Below are positions 8,495 to 18,276 of a DNA stretch of 35,429 nt, piece after piece. The first letter of the stretch is position 1. Each line of letters begins with the position of its first letter. The position numbers and the translations under genes were made by a program. Under the pieces are notes generated by a model. It searched no databases. It was not told the DNA's origin and saw only the letters and a program-made list of their open reading frames with translations. The stretch is from an uncultured Chlorobiaceae bacterium (lineage in GTDB: Bacteria; Bacteroidota; Chlorobiia; Chlorobiales; Chlorobiaceae), in NCBI GenBank assembly GCA_903994635.1, contig CAJEXQ010000021.1:1-35429 (forward strand). The letters run 5' to 3'.

Positions 8495-8521
8495 TTGACC
8501 TAAAACGATTTTCAATAATAT
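8495..8521 (+). promoter_or_regulatory. Weak promoter candidate for dapA
   Basis: TTGACC at 8495-8500 is followed after 15 bases by TAATAT at 8516-8521. The spacing is short and the implied leader is under ten bases, so this is only a candidate. No riboswitch-like leader is present upstream of dapA. Confidence 0.25.
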
Positions 8522-8535
8522 CGGGATAATAAAGT

Positions 8536-9426
8536 ATGTCCAGACGATACATTTCAGGATCCGCCGTTGCACTTGTGACCCCCTTCAGGCAAGACATGTC
8601 GATAGATAGCGATGCCTTGAGGAGACTGGTGCGTTTTCATATCAAGGCGGGAACGGATATTATCATCACCTGTGGAACGACCGGTGAGTCGCCAACTCTT
8701 TCCGGGGATGAGCAGGCTGAGATTATCCGCACGGTAAAGGATGAGGCTGGTGAAAAGATAATAGTGGCAGCGGGTGCAGGCACTAACGATACAAAACATG
8801 CTGTCGAGCTGGCAAAAAATGCCGAGAAGGCGGGCGCTTTGGCAATTCTGTCGGTTTCTCCCTATTACAACAAGCCTTCGCAGGAGGGTATCTATCAGCA
8901 CTACCGGCATATCGCCGAGGCGGTCTCTGTGCCGATTATTATCTACAACGTCCCGGGAAGAACTGGCTGCAATGTTGCGACATCGACTATCCTGCGGCTC
9001 GCCCGTGATTTTGAAAACATTGCAGCGGTCAAGGAGGCATCAGAAAATATCGGTCAAATCTCTGAACTGCTTGAGGAGCGTCCTGCACACTTTTCGGTGC
9101 TGACGGGTGAGGATTCGCTGATTCTCCCCTTTATGGCAATGGGCGGAGATGGCGCAATCTCGGTTGCGGCTAACCAGATACCGCAAGTGATCAAGCAACT
9201 CATTGAGGCGGTCAAACGAAGCGATCTTGAGGAGGCTCGCTCAATAAACCGCCGATATCGCAAGCTCTTGAAGCTGAACTTTATTGAGAGCAACCCGGTT
9301 CCGGTAAAGTACGCCCTTGCCCGCATGGGCATGATTGAAGAGAACTACCGGCTGCCACTTGTTCCCCTTTCTGAGGAAAACAAGAAGATTATCGACCAGG
9401 AGCTCAAAGCTCTGGGGCTCATATAA
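8536..9426 (+). CDS. dapA: 4-hydroxy-tetrahydrodipicolinate synthase
   Basis: The 296-residue length is typical of DapA. The enzyme condenses pyruvate with aspartate semialdehyde at the start of the lysine and diaminopimelate branch, in the cytoplasm. Key residues are all visible: Thr48-Thr49 in CGTTGES, Tyr111 in PYYNKP, Tyr137 in [10 protein letters not shown], and the Schiff-base lysine Lys166 in AAVKEAS. The TIM-barrel order is intact from end to end. The start is the first ATG; it lacks a clear Shine-Dalgarno. It is a single-gene unit that converges with gcvPA on a shared hairpin. Confidence 0.97.
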   Translation: MSRRYISGSAVALVTPFRQDMSIDSDALRRLVRFHIKAGTDIIITCGTTGESPTLSGDEQAEIIRTVKDEAGEKIIVAAGAGTNDTKHAVELAKNAEKAGALAILSVSPYYNKPSQEGIYQHYRHIAEAVSVPIIIYNVPGRTGCNVATSTILRLARDFENIAAVKEASENIGQISELLEERPAHFSVLTGEDSLILPFMAMGGDGAISVAANQIPQVIKQLIEAVKRSDLEEARSINRRYRKLLKLNFIESNPVPVKYALARMGMIEENYRLPLVPLSEENKKIIDQELKALGLI

Positions 9427-9438
9427 AACCATAGCCTC

Positions 9439-9468
9439 TTCAGCTCCCGACCTCCGAAGGGAGCTGAA
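9439..9468. terminator. Hairpin between convergent dapA and gcvPA
   Basis: A perfect ten-base inverted repeat, TTCAGCTCCC (9439-9448) and its complement (9459-9468), encloses a ten-base loop twelve bases past the dapA stop. T runs are poor on both strands, though the convergent position suggests a bidirectional transcription end. Confidence 0.6.
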
Positions 9469-9500
9469 AATGCCATCACTCCACTGAGTTACATAACCTC

Positions 9501-10832
9501 CTAAAGGTTCCCAAGCTTTTCAGCAAAACCGTCAAGCTCCTCCTTGCTCCGCTTCTCCGTAACGGCAACAAGCAATCCGCTCTCGCCATGCGCAGCCAGG
9601 TCATAACCAGCAAAGATCTTTTGCTCCAGCATTCGCTCAATCACAACAGCCGGAGGAATCGGTGTTTCAACAACAAACTCCCGGAAAAAAGGAGAGGTGT
9701 ACTTCAGGGAGAATCCTGGAATATCGGCTATTCTTCCGGCCAGATAGTTCGCTTTTTTGGCTGATAGTGCTGCAACCTGCTGCAATCCCTCTTTGCCGAG
9801 CAGAGAAAGATAGATCGCTGCCTGAAGGGCGTTGAGCGCCTGGTTGCTGCAAATATTTGATGTGGCTTTTTCGCGCCGGATGTGCTGTTCGCGGGTTTGA
9901 AGGGTAAGAATGAAGCCATCCTCTCCATCCCGGTCTTTCGTCATGCCGACCAGACGGCCTGGAATTTTGCGGACAAGTGGCTGCTTGACAGTAAAGATGC
10001 CGAGGTAGGGGCCGCCGAAATTTTGGGGGTTGCCAAGTGGCTGCCCTTCACCGACGGCAATATCGGCTCCGTAACTGCCTGGAGCGGCGAGTACTCCAAG
10101 TGAAAGCGGATCGGCTGAAACAACAAACAGCGCCCCGCTCTGATGAGCAATAGCTCCAATGGCTTCAACCTCTTCCAGACATCCATAAAAGTTTGGCTGC
10201 TGGACAACCACGGCGGCCACACTCTCCGTGACAAGCTCTTTCAGGGCGGCAACATCGCCAACACCATCCTGAAGCACATTCTGAATAACGGCGTTATGGC
10301 CCGAGGCCTCAAGATAAGTTTTCAAAACTGAGCTGTTCCAGGGGTGCAGCTTTCCTGCAACCACCACATGGCTGCGCCCGGTGACGTTCATGGCCATCAA
10401 AACCGCTTCAGCAAGGGCTGTCGCGCCGTCATACATGGAGGCGTTGGTGACATCCATCTCATAGAGACGGCAGACAAGACTCTGGTATTCATAAATGGCT
10501 TGAAGAGTTCCCTGAGAAACCTCCGCCTGATAAGGAGTATAAGCCGTGTAGAACTCACTGCGGGAAACAATGGTTTTGATGGCTACAGGTATAAAATGGT
10601 CGTACGCGCCGCCGCCAAGGTAGCTGACATAGTCGGAGGTACTCCGGTTTGATAATGCAAGAGCTTCAAGCAGTTTACGTACCTGGTGCTCGTCTGAGGC
10701 AGGAGGTATATCAAGGGCTCTTTGAAGGCGAATCTCTTCGGGAATATCGGCAATGAGCTCTTTGAAGGAGCTGACTCCAATAGCCCGAAGCATCTCTTCT
10801 CTCTCACTTTCTGTATTGATAATGAATGGCAT
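9501..10832 (-). CDS. gcvPA: Glycine dehydrogenase (decarboxylating) subunit 1, P-protein alpha
   Basis: A full 443-residue N-terminal half of the two-chain P-protein of the glycine cleavage system. Recognisable blocks are [51 protein letters not shown] and [18 protein letters not shown]. In split P-proteins the PLP-binding lysine sits on the other subunit (GcvPB), which is not in this window. The enzyme decarboxylates glycine and passes aminomethyl to the lipoyl arm of GcvH. Its ATG lies three bases after gcvH, and a GGGGAG near the gcvH stop serves as ribosome site, so the two genes are coupled. GcvT and GcvPB must be elsewhere. Confidence 0.96.
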   Translation of the reverse strand: MPFIINTESEREEMLRAIGVSSFKELIADIPEEIRLQRALDIPPASDEHQVRKLLEALALSNRSTSDYVSYLGGGAYDHFIPVAIKTIVSRSEFYTAYTPYQAEVSQGTLQAIYEYQSLVCRLYEMDVTNASMYDGATALAEAVLMAMNVTGRSHVVVAGKLHPWNSSVLKTYLEASGHNAVIQNVLQDGVGDVAALKELVTESVAAVVVQQPNFYGCLEEVEAIGAIAHQSGALFVVSADPLSLGVLAAPGSYGADIAVGEGQPLGNPQNFGGPYLGIFTVKQPLVRKIPGRLVGMTKDRDGEDGFILTLQTREQHIRREKATSNICSNQALNALQAAIYLSLLGKEGLQQVAALSAKKANYLAGRIADIPGFSLKYTSPFFREFVVETPIPPAVVIERMLEQKIFAGYDLAAHGESGLLVAVTEKRSKEELDGFAEKLGNL

Positions 10833-10835
10833 CCG

Positions 10836-11219
10836 TTACTCCCCTGTCAACTGGCGGTAAGCCTCAGCATCAAGCAGCGCAGATACTGCTGCCGGATTGG
10901 CAACCTTTAACTTGACCAGCCAGCCTTTGCCGTAGGGATCCTGATTGACAATTTCAGCGTTGTCGAGTTCTGTGTTGGCCTCAACTATCTCTCCGGCAAC
11001 CGGCGCAAAAAGATCGGCAACGGTTTTTACTGCCTCAACAGTCCCAAACACCTCATGCTCTTTCAGGCCAGTTCCGGTTGCTTTCAGTTCTACAAAAACA
11101 ATATCGCCAAGCTCGTGCTGGGCAAAGTCAGTAATGCCGACCAGTGCGGTGCTGCCATCTTCAAGCAGTTTAATCCATTCGTGGTCTTTGGTATAGCGAA
11201 GATCTGCAGGAATAGTCAT
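10836..11219 (-). CDS. gcvH: Glycine cleavage system H protein
   Basis: 127 residues, the standard length. The lipoyl-attachment lysine is Lys65 in GTVEAVKTVADL, and the surrounding hybrid fold (GITDFAQHELGDIVFVELK; NQDPYGKGWLVKLKV) is intact. GcvH carries the aminomethyl and reducing equivalents between the P, T and L proteins. It is followed three bases later by gcvPA. The 101-base gap to rlmB upstream may hold its own promoter, but no good -35/-10 pair was seen, so rlmB-gcvH-gcvPA may be one transcript. Confidence 0.97.
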   Translation of the reverse strand: MTIPADLRYTKDHEWIKLLEDGSTALVGITDFAQHELGDIVFVELKATGTGLKEHEVFGTVEAVKTVADLFAPVAGEIVEANTELDNAEIVNQDPYGKGWLVKLKVANPAAVSALLDAEAYRQLTGE

Positions 11220-11260
11220 GTCAGAAGCGTGAAAAAGTGTTTATGAAGTCTGCTGCCACA

Positions 11261-11273
11261 GTTTGTGACAAAC
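11261..11273. promoter_or_regulatory. Short palindrome upstream of gcvH
   Basis: GTTTGT and ACAAAC flank a single central base, 42-54 bases upstream of the gcvH start. The half-site length and position would suit a dimeric regulator operator, but a 6+6 palindrome is also expected by chance at low frequency. Confidence 0.2.
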
Positions 11274-11320
11274 AAGGTAATATTTTTTGGAATCCCTTCA
11301 AATGAGACAAGCGGGCGAAG

Positions 11321-12067
11321 TTACGCAAGTCGCTGCCTCATCGCTTCGTAAAGGAGCACGCCCGCCGTAACGCTGACATTCAGTGATTCCACACATCCTG
11401 CCATGGGAATGCGTACAACATGGTCACAGAATTCCACCGCCTCTGGTGCCAGCCCGCTTCCCTCCATACCAAGCACAATCGCAGTGGCTTTTTTCATGTC
11501 GGCATCGGTGTAGTTGAGCTCAGCCTCCATATCGGCAGCAATAACCTGAATATTGCACTGATGAAGGAATTCAAGAGCACGAACAAGGCTCTTTACCTTG
11601 CAGATTCTGATATGGGAGAGCGCTCCGGCAGCCGCTTTGTGAACCACAGCATTGACCGGCGCACCTTTTCCCTCGACAAGCACGACAGCGTCAGCAGCTA
11701 CAGCTTCCGCAGTTCTTATAATGGCACCGATATTATGGGGGTCATCCAGCCCCTGCAAGACAACAAAAAGCGGAGAGCTGTTGCGGGGGTTCGCCAGAAC
11801 CTCCTCCAGAGAATAATAGGTGACCGAGCTGATGAGAGCACACACCCCCTGATGCTTGGTTGTTCCGGCAATCAGTGAAAGCTTTTCAAGCCGCGCCTTG
11901 CCGCTGACAAGCTTCAGCCTCCTTGAGGTGATAACAATTTCCTTGAGTTTCGGGTGAGAGGTATTGAACTGAAAATAAATTTTTTCGATGCTCTCGGGCT
12001 TTTGCTGAAGAAGCTCAAGAACGGCATTCCTGCCGTAGACAATGTTTTCGGAACGTTCCGGGTCCAT
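11321..12067 (-). CDS. rlmB: 23S rRNA 2'-O-ribose methyltransferase, RlmB/TrmH family
   Basis: 248 residues with the three SPOUT knot motifs: DDPHNIGAIIRTAEAV, IVLGMEGSGLAPE and RIPMAGCVESLNVSVTAGVL. An N-terminal substrate-binding domain begins with NIVYGRNAVLELL, typical of RlmB, which methylates a guanosine in the peptidyl-transferase region of 23S rRNA. The ATG at 12067 has AGGAG eleven bases upstream. It is the first gene of the rlmB-gcvH-gcvPA row. The exact target nucleotide is inferred from the family; a tRNA target (TrmH) is less likely given the N-terminal domain. Confidence 0.9.
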   Translation of the reverse strand: MDPERSENIVYGRNAVLELLQQKPESIEKIYFQFNTSHPKLKEIVITSRRLKLVSGKARLEKLSLIAGTTKHQGVCALISSVTYYSLEEVLANPRNSSPLFVVLQGLDDPHNIGAIIRTAEAVAADAVVLVEGKGAPVNAVVHKAAAGALSHIRICKVKSLVRALEFLHQCNIQVIAADMEAELNYTDADMKKATAIVLGMEGSGLAPEAVEFCDHVVRIPMAGCVESLNVSVTAGVLLYEAMRQRLA

Positions 12068-12258
12068 GGGAGCTCTTCTCCTGCGTTGGGGTGTTTATTT
12101 ACTACAAAAATACGGTCACTCAAAGCATCAGGGGCCTCTCCCGAAAACCACCGGCGAAGCCCCCCCGAAAAGAGAAATCTAATTAAATTTATCAAAAATC
12201 ATTTTTTTTTATATCTTTCTTGCCAAATTGGTTTGTTTTCCTAAGGCATTCGTCTCTG

Positions 12259-12287
12259 TTGCTTCGCGGTAAGCATGCCAGTACACT
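12259..12287 (+). promoter_or_regulatory. Promoter candidate for nifJ
   Basis: TTGCTT (12259-12264) and TACACT (12282-12287) are 17 bases apart. A start near 12294 would give a leader of about 42 bases before the ATG at 12336. It supports that ATG over the in-frame ATG at 12300, which would be nearly leaderless. Confidence 0.35.
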
Positions 12288-12335
12288 GCACGCTTATGCA
12301 TGCCTTTCAACAATACAAATCAGGTGACTGACAGT

Positions 12336-15300
12336 ATGACCCCGACTTTTAAAACAATGGAGGGAAATGAGGCTTTGGCTCATATCTCTTATCGCACCAG
12401 TGAAGTAATTTGTGTCTACCCGATTACCCCTGCATCACCAATGGGTGAATATTCTGAGATGTGGTCTGCCGAGGGGAAGAAAAACATCTGGGGTACGATT
12501 CCAAAAGTTGATGAGTTGCAGAGTGAGGCTGGCGCAGCAGCAGCAGTCCATGGTGCCTTGCAGACCGGCGCTCTGACAACAACCTTTACGGCATCACAGG
12601 GGTTGCTGCTCATGATTCCGAATATGTATAAAATTGCAGGCGAACTAACATCCTGCGCCATCCACGTATCTGCTCGTTCGCTTGCCGCACAGGGGCTTTC
12701 AATCTTCGGAGATCATAGCGATGTAATGGCGGTTCGGGGAACAGGCTTTGCTCTTCTGGCATCGAGTTCTGTTCAGGAGGTGATGGATATCGCTCTCATT
12801 ACAGCCGCAGCAACACTTGAATCAAGAATTCCTTTTCTCCATTTCTTTGACGGATTCAGAACATCCCACGAGATCTCCAAAATTGAGGTCATTCCGGACA
12901 CTATTATTAAAGCTATGGTGAGCGACGATCTGGTCATTGCACACAGAAACCGCCGTCTGAGCCCTGATGCACCGGTTCTTCGTGGAACATCACAAAATCC
13001 TGATGTCTATTTCCAGGCAAGAGAGACTGTCAACAGTTTCTATAATGGCTGCCCCGACATCACTGAAAAGGTAATGGGGAAATTCGGGGAACTCACTGGA
13101 CGCCACTATAAACTGTATGAATACTATGGGGATCCTGATGCCACGCGAGTAATCGTCCTTATGGGTTCCGGTGTAGAGACTGCCCGTGAAACCATGGAGT
13201 ATTTGAACAAACAGGGAGAGAAGGTCGGTGTCATACATGCCCGCCTCTTCCGTCCCTTCGATGTTGACCGTTTTGTCAAGGCATTCCCGGCATCCGTCAC
13301 CTCTGTTTCTGTTCTTGACCGTGTCAAGGAGCCTGGCAGCGCAGGAGAGCCGCTCTATCTTGACACCGTCAATGCCCTGCTCGAAGGTGTACAGAATGGC
13401 CTGCTGAAAAACATGCCAAGAATCACCGGTGGCAGATATGGCCTCTCCTCCAAGGAGTTTACTCCATCGATGGTAAAAGCGGTGTTCGACAACATGGCTT
13501 CTGCAATGCCAAAAAATCATTTTACGGTTGGTATCAACGACAATGTCACCCACACCAGTCTTGACTACGACCCGGCCTTCTCCATTGAACCCGACGAAAT
13601 GTTCAGGGCTCTCTTTTACGGTCTTGGATCGGACGGCACGGTTGGTGCAAACAAGAACAGCATCAAGATTATCGGCGAAAACACTGCGAATTTCGCCCAG
13701 GGTTATTTCGTTTACGATTCAAAAAAATCGGGCTCAATTACCACATCGCACCTGCGCTTTGGCCCCCATCAGATTCGTTCCGCCTATCTGGTAAGCGAAG
13801 CTCAGTTTATCGGCTGCCATCACTGGATTTTCCTTGAACTGCTTGACCTGGTCAAAAATCTCAGGAAATGCGGCACTTTGCTTTTGAACTCCCCCTATGC
13901 CGCAGATGAGCTTTGGGACAAACTTCCAAAAATTGTGCAAGAGCGCCTGATCGACAAAGAGGCCAAGCTCTATACCATTGATGCCTACAAAGTGGCGCAC
14001 ACAAGCGGCATGGGTCAACGCATCAACACCATCATGCAGGCCTGCTTTTTCGCTATTTCCGGTGTGCTCCCCCGCGAAGAAGCGGTAGAAAAAATCAAGA
14101 ACTCCATACGTCAGACTTATGGCAAAAAGGGCGATGAGGTGGTAAACCAGAACATACAGGCGGTAGAGAATACACTGTCGAATCTCCATCAGGTCACCAT
14201 CGGCTCTTTTGCGAACAGCGAAAAGGAGTTACGTCCGACGATTGTCGGCGATGCACCTGACTTTGTCTGTAATGTTCTTGCTAAAATCATTGCTGGCGAA
14301 GGTGACAACATTCCGGTCGGAGATCTTCCGGCGGATGGCACTTACCCATTAGGTACCGCAAAATTTGAAAAGCGCAATCTGGCGGATGAAATTCCTGTTT
14401 GGGAGCCAACGGCGTGTATCCAGTGCGCTAAATGTACCTTTGTATGTCCTCACGCAGCAATTCGAGCCAAGCTTTACGAACCGAAAAATCTGGAGAATGC
14501 GCCAGCCACCTTCAAGGCGACGGAGGCTAAAGGTGCGAATTGGGAAGGGATGTGCTACACCATCCAGATTGCTCCTGAAGATTGTACGGGATGCGAAATA
14601 TGTGCACGTATCTGTCCAGGCAAAGACAAGAAGAATCCAGGCAGAAAAGCTCTGAACATGAGCCCGCAGCCCCCTCTTCGCAAGTCCGAAGTTGAAAACT
14701 GGGACTTCTATCTGAATATTCCTGAGTATGACCGGAGCAAAATCAATCCAAAACTGATTAAAGAGCAACAGCTTCAGGAGCCTCTTTTCGAGTTTTCCGG
14801 CGCATGTACGGGATGCGGTGAAACTCCTTATGTAAAGCTTTTGACCCAGTTGTTTGGTGACCGCCTTCTCATTGGCAATGCAACAGGTTGCTCTTCAATC
14901 TACGGAGGAAACCTGCCGACAACCCCCTATACTACCGATTCCTGCGGTCGTGGGCCAGCATGGTCTAACTCACTCTTTGAAGATGCCGCAGAATTCGCTC
15001 TTGGCTTCAGACTCTCAATTGACAAGCAGCGCGAATATGCTTCTGAGCTTTTAATGAGGGTAGCTTCAGAGATTGGTGAGAAGCTTGTAACTGAGATTAT
15101 AGAGGCAAGCGAAACCTGTGAGGCTGAAATTTTTGAGCAAAGAAAACGGGTTTCAATACTGAAAGAGAAGCTCTCGCTTCTGGCCTCTCCTGATGCAAGG
15201 AACCTGCTTTCACTGGCAGACATGCTTGTCAAGAAAAGTGTCTGGGGTGTCGGTGGTGACGGGTGGGCTTATGATATCGGCTACGGTGGCGTTGACCACG

Positions 15301-15893
15301 TAACGGCTGGCAATAAAAACGTCAACCTTCTGGTTCTCGACACCGAAGTCTATTCAAACACCGGTGGCCAGGCATCAAAGGCAACACCCAAAGCCGCAGT
15401 GGCCAAGTTCTCCTCCGCAGGAAGAACCATGACCAAAAAAGATCTTGGGTTGATCTCCATGAGCTACGGAAATGCCTATGTGGCCTCCGTCGCCTTTGGT
15501 TCAAGAGATGAGCAGACACTGAAAGCGTTCCTTGAAGCAGAAGCATACAATGGGCCATCAATCATTATTGCCTACTCTCATTGTATTGCTCAAGGTATCG
15601 ACATGGCGACAGCCCTTGACAACCAGAAAGCGGCCGTGGATTCAGGACACTGGATACTCTATCGCTACAATCCTGATCGGTTGCTTGAGGGCAAAAATCC
15701 GCTGGTGCTTGACTCAAAAAAGCCAAAAATGCCGGTTGCCCAGTTCCTTGATATGGAGAACCGCTTCAGAATGCTCAAAAAGAGCCATAAAGCTCTTGCT
15801 GAGGAGTACTATACAGCAATCCAGAAAGAGGTGGACGCACGCTGGGCTCATTATGAGTATCTTGCTGCACGCAACTTTGATGCAATAAAGTAA
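12336..15893 (+). CDS. nifJ: Pyruvate:ferredoxin (flavodoxin) oxidoreductase, single chain
   Basis: 1185 residues from the ATG at 12336, chosen because AGGTGA lies nine bases upstream and the protein then starts MTPTFKTMEGNEALAH as in the family. Order: pyrimidine-binding half (VYPITPASPMGE, residues 25-40), transketolase-C-like domain, two ferredoxin clusters at about residues 694-705 (CIQCAKCTFVCP) and 750-765 (CTGCEICARICPG), then the thiamine-diphosphate domain with ACTGCGETPY near 823 and GDGWAYDIGYGG near 973. The enzyme interconverts pyruvate plus CoA with acetyl-CoA, CO2 and reduced ferredoxin. In green sulfur bacteria it runs as pyruvate synthase, feeding the products of the reductive TCA cycle into biosynthesis. 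It is single-gene, with a strong terminator. No break is seen. Confidence 0.96.
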   Translation: MTPTFKTMEGNEALAHISYRTSEVICVYPITPASPMGEYSEMWSAEGKKNIWGTIPKVDELQSEAGAAAAVHGALQTGALTTTFTASQGLLLMIPNMYKIAGELTSCAIHVSARSLAAQGLSIFGDHSDVMAVRGTGFALLASSSVQEVMDIALITAAATLESRIPFLHFFDGFRTSHEISKIEVIPDTIIKAMVSDDLVIAHRNRRLSPDAPVLRGTSQNPDVYFQARETVNSFYNGCPDITEKVMGKFGELTGRHYKLYEYYGDPDATRVIVLMGSGVETARETMEYLNKQGEKVGVIHARLFRPFDVDRFVKAFPASVTSVSVLDRVKEPGSAGEPLYLDTVNALLEGVQNGLLKNMPRITGGRYGLSSKEFTPSMVKAVFDNMASAMPKNHFTVGINDNVTHTSLDYDPAFSIEPDEMFRALFYGLGSDGTVGANKNSIKIIGENTANFAQGYFVYDSKKSGSITTSHLRFGPHQIRSAYLVSEAQFIGCHHWIFLELLDLVKNLRKCGTLLLNSPYAADELWDKLPKIVQERLIDKEAKLYTIDAYKVAHTSGMGQRINTIMQACFFAISGVLPREEAVEKIKNSIRQTYGKKGDEVVNQNIQAVENTLSNLHQVTIGSFANSEKELRPTIVGDAPDFVCNVLAKIIAGEGDNIPVGDLPADGTYPLGTAKFEKRNLADEIPVWEPTACIQCAKCTFVCPHAAIRAKLYEPKNLENAPATFKATEAKGANWEGMCYTIQIAPEDCTGCEICARICPGKDKKNPGRKALNMSPQPPLRKSEVENWDFYLNIPEYDRSKINPKLIKEQQLQEPLFEFSGACTGCGETPYVKLLTQLFGDRLLIGNATGCSSIYGGNLPTTPYTTDSCGRGPAWSNSLFEDAAEFALGFRLSIDKQREYASELLMRVASEIGEKLVTEIIEASETCEAEIFEQRKRVSILKEKLSLLASPDARNLLSLADMLVKKSVWGVGGDGWAYDIGYGGVDHVTAGNKNVNLLVLDTEVYSNTGGQASKATPKAAVAKFSSAGRTMTKKDLGLISMSYGNAYVASVAFGSRDEQTLKAFLEAEAYNGPSIIIAYSHCIAQGIDMATALDNQKAAVDSGHWILYRYNPDRLLEGKNPLVLDSKKPKMPVAQFLDMENRFRMLKKSHKALAEEYYTAIQKEVDARWAHYEYLAARNFDAIK

Positions 15894-15906
15894 AGCACCC
15901 AACACG

Positions 15907-15948
15907 AACATGTCCGCTAATCAAAAAAATTGGCGGACATGTTTTTTT
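15907..15948 (+). terminator. Rho-independent terminator of nifJ
   Basis: Eleven bases (AACATGTCCGC, 15907-15917) pair perfectly with 15933-15943, and the stem extends about four more pairs inward. A run of seven T (15942-15948) follows on the plus strand. Its T tract overlaps the stop codon of the converging TPR gene (15947-15949). Confidence 0.9.
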
Positions 15949-17230
15949 ACCTGATCTTCCTGGCTCTCTCCTTCATTTCCTGCGCCTTACTCCTGTTTCC
16001 AAGCTTATCGTAAACGCTGCCAAGATGGTCGGCTATTTCAGCCTCGCCGGAATTCAGCCCAACTGCCTTTTCAAGAACCTCCCTTGCTTCTTCATACTTT
16101 CCCATTTTAAACAATACCCATCCAAGCGTGTCGAGATAACCTGCATTGGCTGGTTCTAAAGCTACCGCTTTCAGTGCCAGCTCTTTTGCTCGCTTAAGCT
16201 TCCGTCCCTGACCGGCAAGAACATAGGCAAGGTTGTTTATGATAAGGGGATTGTTTGGATCAATTCGAAGAATGGCTTCGTAGAGATGGACACTTTTATT
16301 ATCATAACCAAGCTTGTCATAGCATAAGGCAAGTGTACTGTTAGCTTGTAGATAAAGCCATTTCTGCTTGTTGGAGTTTTTTGCACGCACCGCAGTTTCG
16401 AGGAGAAGCACTGCCTCTTGTGGATTGCCTGTCTGAAAGAGAAGCTCCCCTTCAACCACCTGGAGAGAGAGTCTCAAACCGCTATTGGCTGGAAGCTGCC
16501 TTTTAATGTTACCAACCATCAGTTGCGCCGGATCGACATAGGAGCTATTCCTGGATGATCGCACAACAAAGAGTCTGGCAAACTCTATTTTCTGTTCAAG
16601 GCTTGTCTGACCGCTGTTATAAAAAAGGGCCAGATCTTCAAGAAAAGCAGATCGATTTCCTGACTGCAGGGAAAGCTCTAAAAGTGCAAGCCATGCGGGA
16701 GCGGACTTGGGATTGCCCTGCAGCAGCTCCCTCAAGCTCTTGATCGCAAGCTCACGCTCTCCTGTCTGCTGATAGAGCTGCGCAAGGGTAAAAAGCAGCT
16801 TCTCTTTTCCTGCACCATGTTCAAGAGCTGCAAGTTGCCGATAACGATCAGCAGCCTCCCTGAAATTGTTCATCTGATGTGTTATTCCGGCAAGCTCTTT
16901 TGCATAGTATTTGTTGTCGGGATTGAGTTGAACGCTTTTTTCACTGTGCAGACGGGCTGAGTCGATAACGCCAAGGGCAACATAAGCTTTGGAAAGTGCA
17001 TAATGGAGCGCTGCGTTTGAAGGCTGGGTAATCAGGAGCTTCTGATAGCGATCAACAGCTCCCTGATATTCGCCCTTTGCGCTTTGCAGCAATGCAGCAA
17101 CAAGCTCTCTTCTGCTGGCTTCAGCGAGAGAATCAGTGGCTGTCATACTCATGGAGAGCAGAGGGCGCGGAAAGAGCGCAAAAATAAAAACGGCGCAAAA
17201 AAACGTATACTTACTGATCCAGCTTTGCAT
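15947..17230 (-). CDS. Secreted or periplasmic TPR-repeat protein
   Basis: About 427 residues from the ATG at 17230, which overlaps the end of ruvB by 20 bases; an ATG at 17248 is also possible. The N-terminus is a signal peptide (SKYTFFCAVFIFALFPRPLL). The rest is a solenoid of roughly nine tetratricopeptide repeats, with typical 34-residue units such as AALHYALSKAYVALGVIDSA and YLDTLGWVLFKMGKYEEA. TPR arrays bind other proteins; no enzymatic domain is present. It is the last gene of the long minus-strand row. The partner is unknown. In other bacteria such exported TPR proteins assist outer-membrane or cell-envelope assembly, but nothing here specifies that. Confidence 0.85.
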   Translation of the reverse strand: MQSWISKYTFFCAVFIFALFPRPLLSMSMTATDSLAEASRRELVAALLQSAKGEYQGAVDRYQKLLITQPSNAALHYALSKAYVALGVIDSARLHSEKSVQLNPDNKYYAKELAGITHQMNNFREAADRYRQLAALEHGAGKEKLLFTLAQLYQQTGERELAIKSLRELLQGNPKSAPAWLALLELSLQSGNRSAFLEDLALFYNSGQTSLEQKIEFARLFVVRSSRNSSYVDPAQLMVGNIKRQLPANSGLRLSLQVVEGELLFQTGNPQEAVLLLETAVRAKNSNKQKWLYLQANSTLALCYDKLGYDNKSVHLYEAILRIDPNNPLIINNLAYVLAGQGRKLKRAKELALKAVALEPANAGYLDTLGWVLFKMGKYEEAREVLEKAVGLNSGEAEIADHLGSVYDKLGNRSKAQEMKERARKIR

Positions 17231-18245
17231 CAAACAGAGGAAGTTCATGACGGTTGGAAGCGGTTGAAAAACGGATAAAAGCTTGACGGGTAGCAACTCG
17301 TCCTCTTGTTGTTCTTGTCAGATAGCCTGCCTGAATAAGGTATGGCTCGTAAACCTCTTCAATAGTATCCCGCTCCTCCCCTACTGAAACGGCAAGAGAG
17401 GCTATCCCGACGGGGCCACCGTTGAATTTGTTGACGATTGTCTCCATGATCTTTTTATCCATATCGTCAAGACCTTCCTCGTCAATTTCGAGGCAGTCAA
17501 GGGTTTTCATGGCAATACCTTTCGTTATCATGGGGATACCGTCAACCTGCGCAAAATCCCTGGCACGCCGAAGCAGCCTGTTGGCAATACGGGGTGTCCC
17601 TCGTGACCGTCCGGCTATCTCTGAGGCAGCTTCTTCATCAATGCCAATGCCAAGAATAGCTGAAGCCCTGATAATGATTCCTTCGAGAAGTTTCGGCTCA
17701 TAATAGTCGAAGCGGCTGTTGATGCCGAACCTTGCCCTGAGGGGTGAGGTCAGCAGGCCTGAACGGGTCGTCGCACCAACCAGTGTGAAGGGCTCAATGC
17801 GCAACTGTACAGCCCTTGCAGAAGGACCACTGTCGAGCATGATATCAATTCGAAAATCCTCCATAGCCGAATAGAGATACTCCTCCACTGTCGGCGGCAT
17901 TCGATGAATTTCATCAATAAAGAGCACATCCCCTTTTTGCAGACCGGTCAAAAGACCAGCAAGATTGCCAGCCTTGTCGAGCAGTGGGCCTGAGGTCGAC
18001 TTGATACTGCTCCCCATTTCAGAGGCAATGATATAGGCGAGCGTCGTTTTTCCGAGACCCGGCGGGCCCGATAAAAGAACGTGATCCAGTGCATCTCCCC
18101 GCATTCTTGCCGCTGAAATAAAAACTTTCAGATTGTCGGTCAACCGCTGCTGACCGGCAAAATCATCCATACGGATCGGTCGTATCTGCTCCTCAATCCT
18201 CGATTCAACCGCATCAGGGGGAGTATTCAGCAATTCTATTCTCAA
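17211..18245 (-). CDS. ruvB: Holliday junction branch-migration helicase RuvB
   Basis: 344 residues, the usual length. The AAA+ core has Walker A GPPGLGKTT (60-68), Walker B VLFIDEIHR with Asp111-Glu112, the sensor GATTRSGLL and the arginine-finger region LRARFGI, followed by the winged-helix domain (GGPVGIASLAVSVGEE; IQAGYLTRTTRGR). RuvB hexamers pump DNA through the RuvA-bound junction. RuvA and RuvC are not in the window. It starts 31 bases after the ABC permease stop and overlaps the TPR gene, so it is probably cotranscribed with genes of unrelated function. Confidence 0.97.
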   Translation of the reverse strand: MRIELLNTPPDAVESRIEEQIRPIRMDDFAGQQRLTDNLKVFISAARMRGDALDHVLLSGPPGLGKTTLAYIIASEMGSSIKSTSGPLLDKAGNLAGLLTGLQKGDVLFIDEIHRMPPTVEEYLYSAMEDFRIDIMLDSGPSARAVQLRIEPFTLVGATTRSGLLTSPLRARFGINSRFDYYEPKLLEGIIIRASAILGIGIDEEAASEIAGRSRGTPRIANRLLRRARDFAQVDGIPMITKGIAMKTLDCLEIDEEGLDDMDKKIMETIVNKFNGGPVGIASLAVSVGEERDTIEEVYEPYLIQAGYLTRTTRGRVATRQAFIRFSTASNRHELPLFDAKLDQ

Positions 18246-18276
18246 AAAGACAAAACATTAGGGGTTGAAGGGTCAT

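Noticed and set aside
17231..17296. Longer start for the TPR protein inside ruvB
   Set aside because: The signal peptide begins at 17230 (or 17248); the extra residues overlap the conserved end of RuvB and lack family features.
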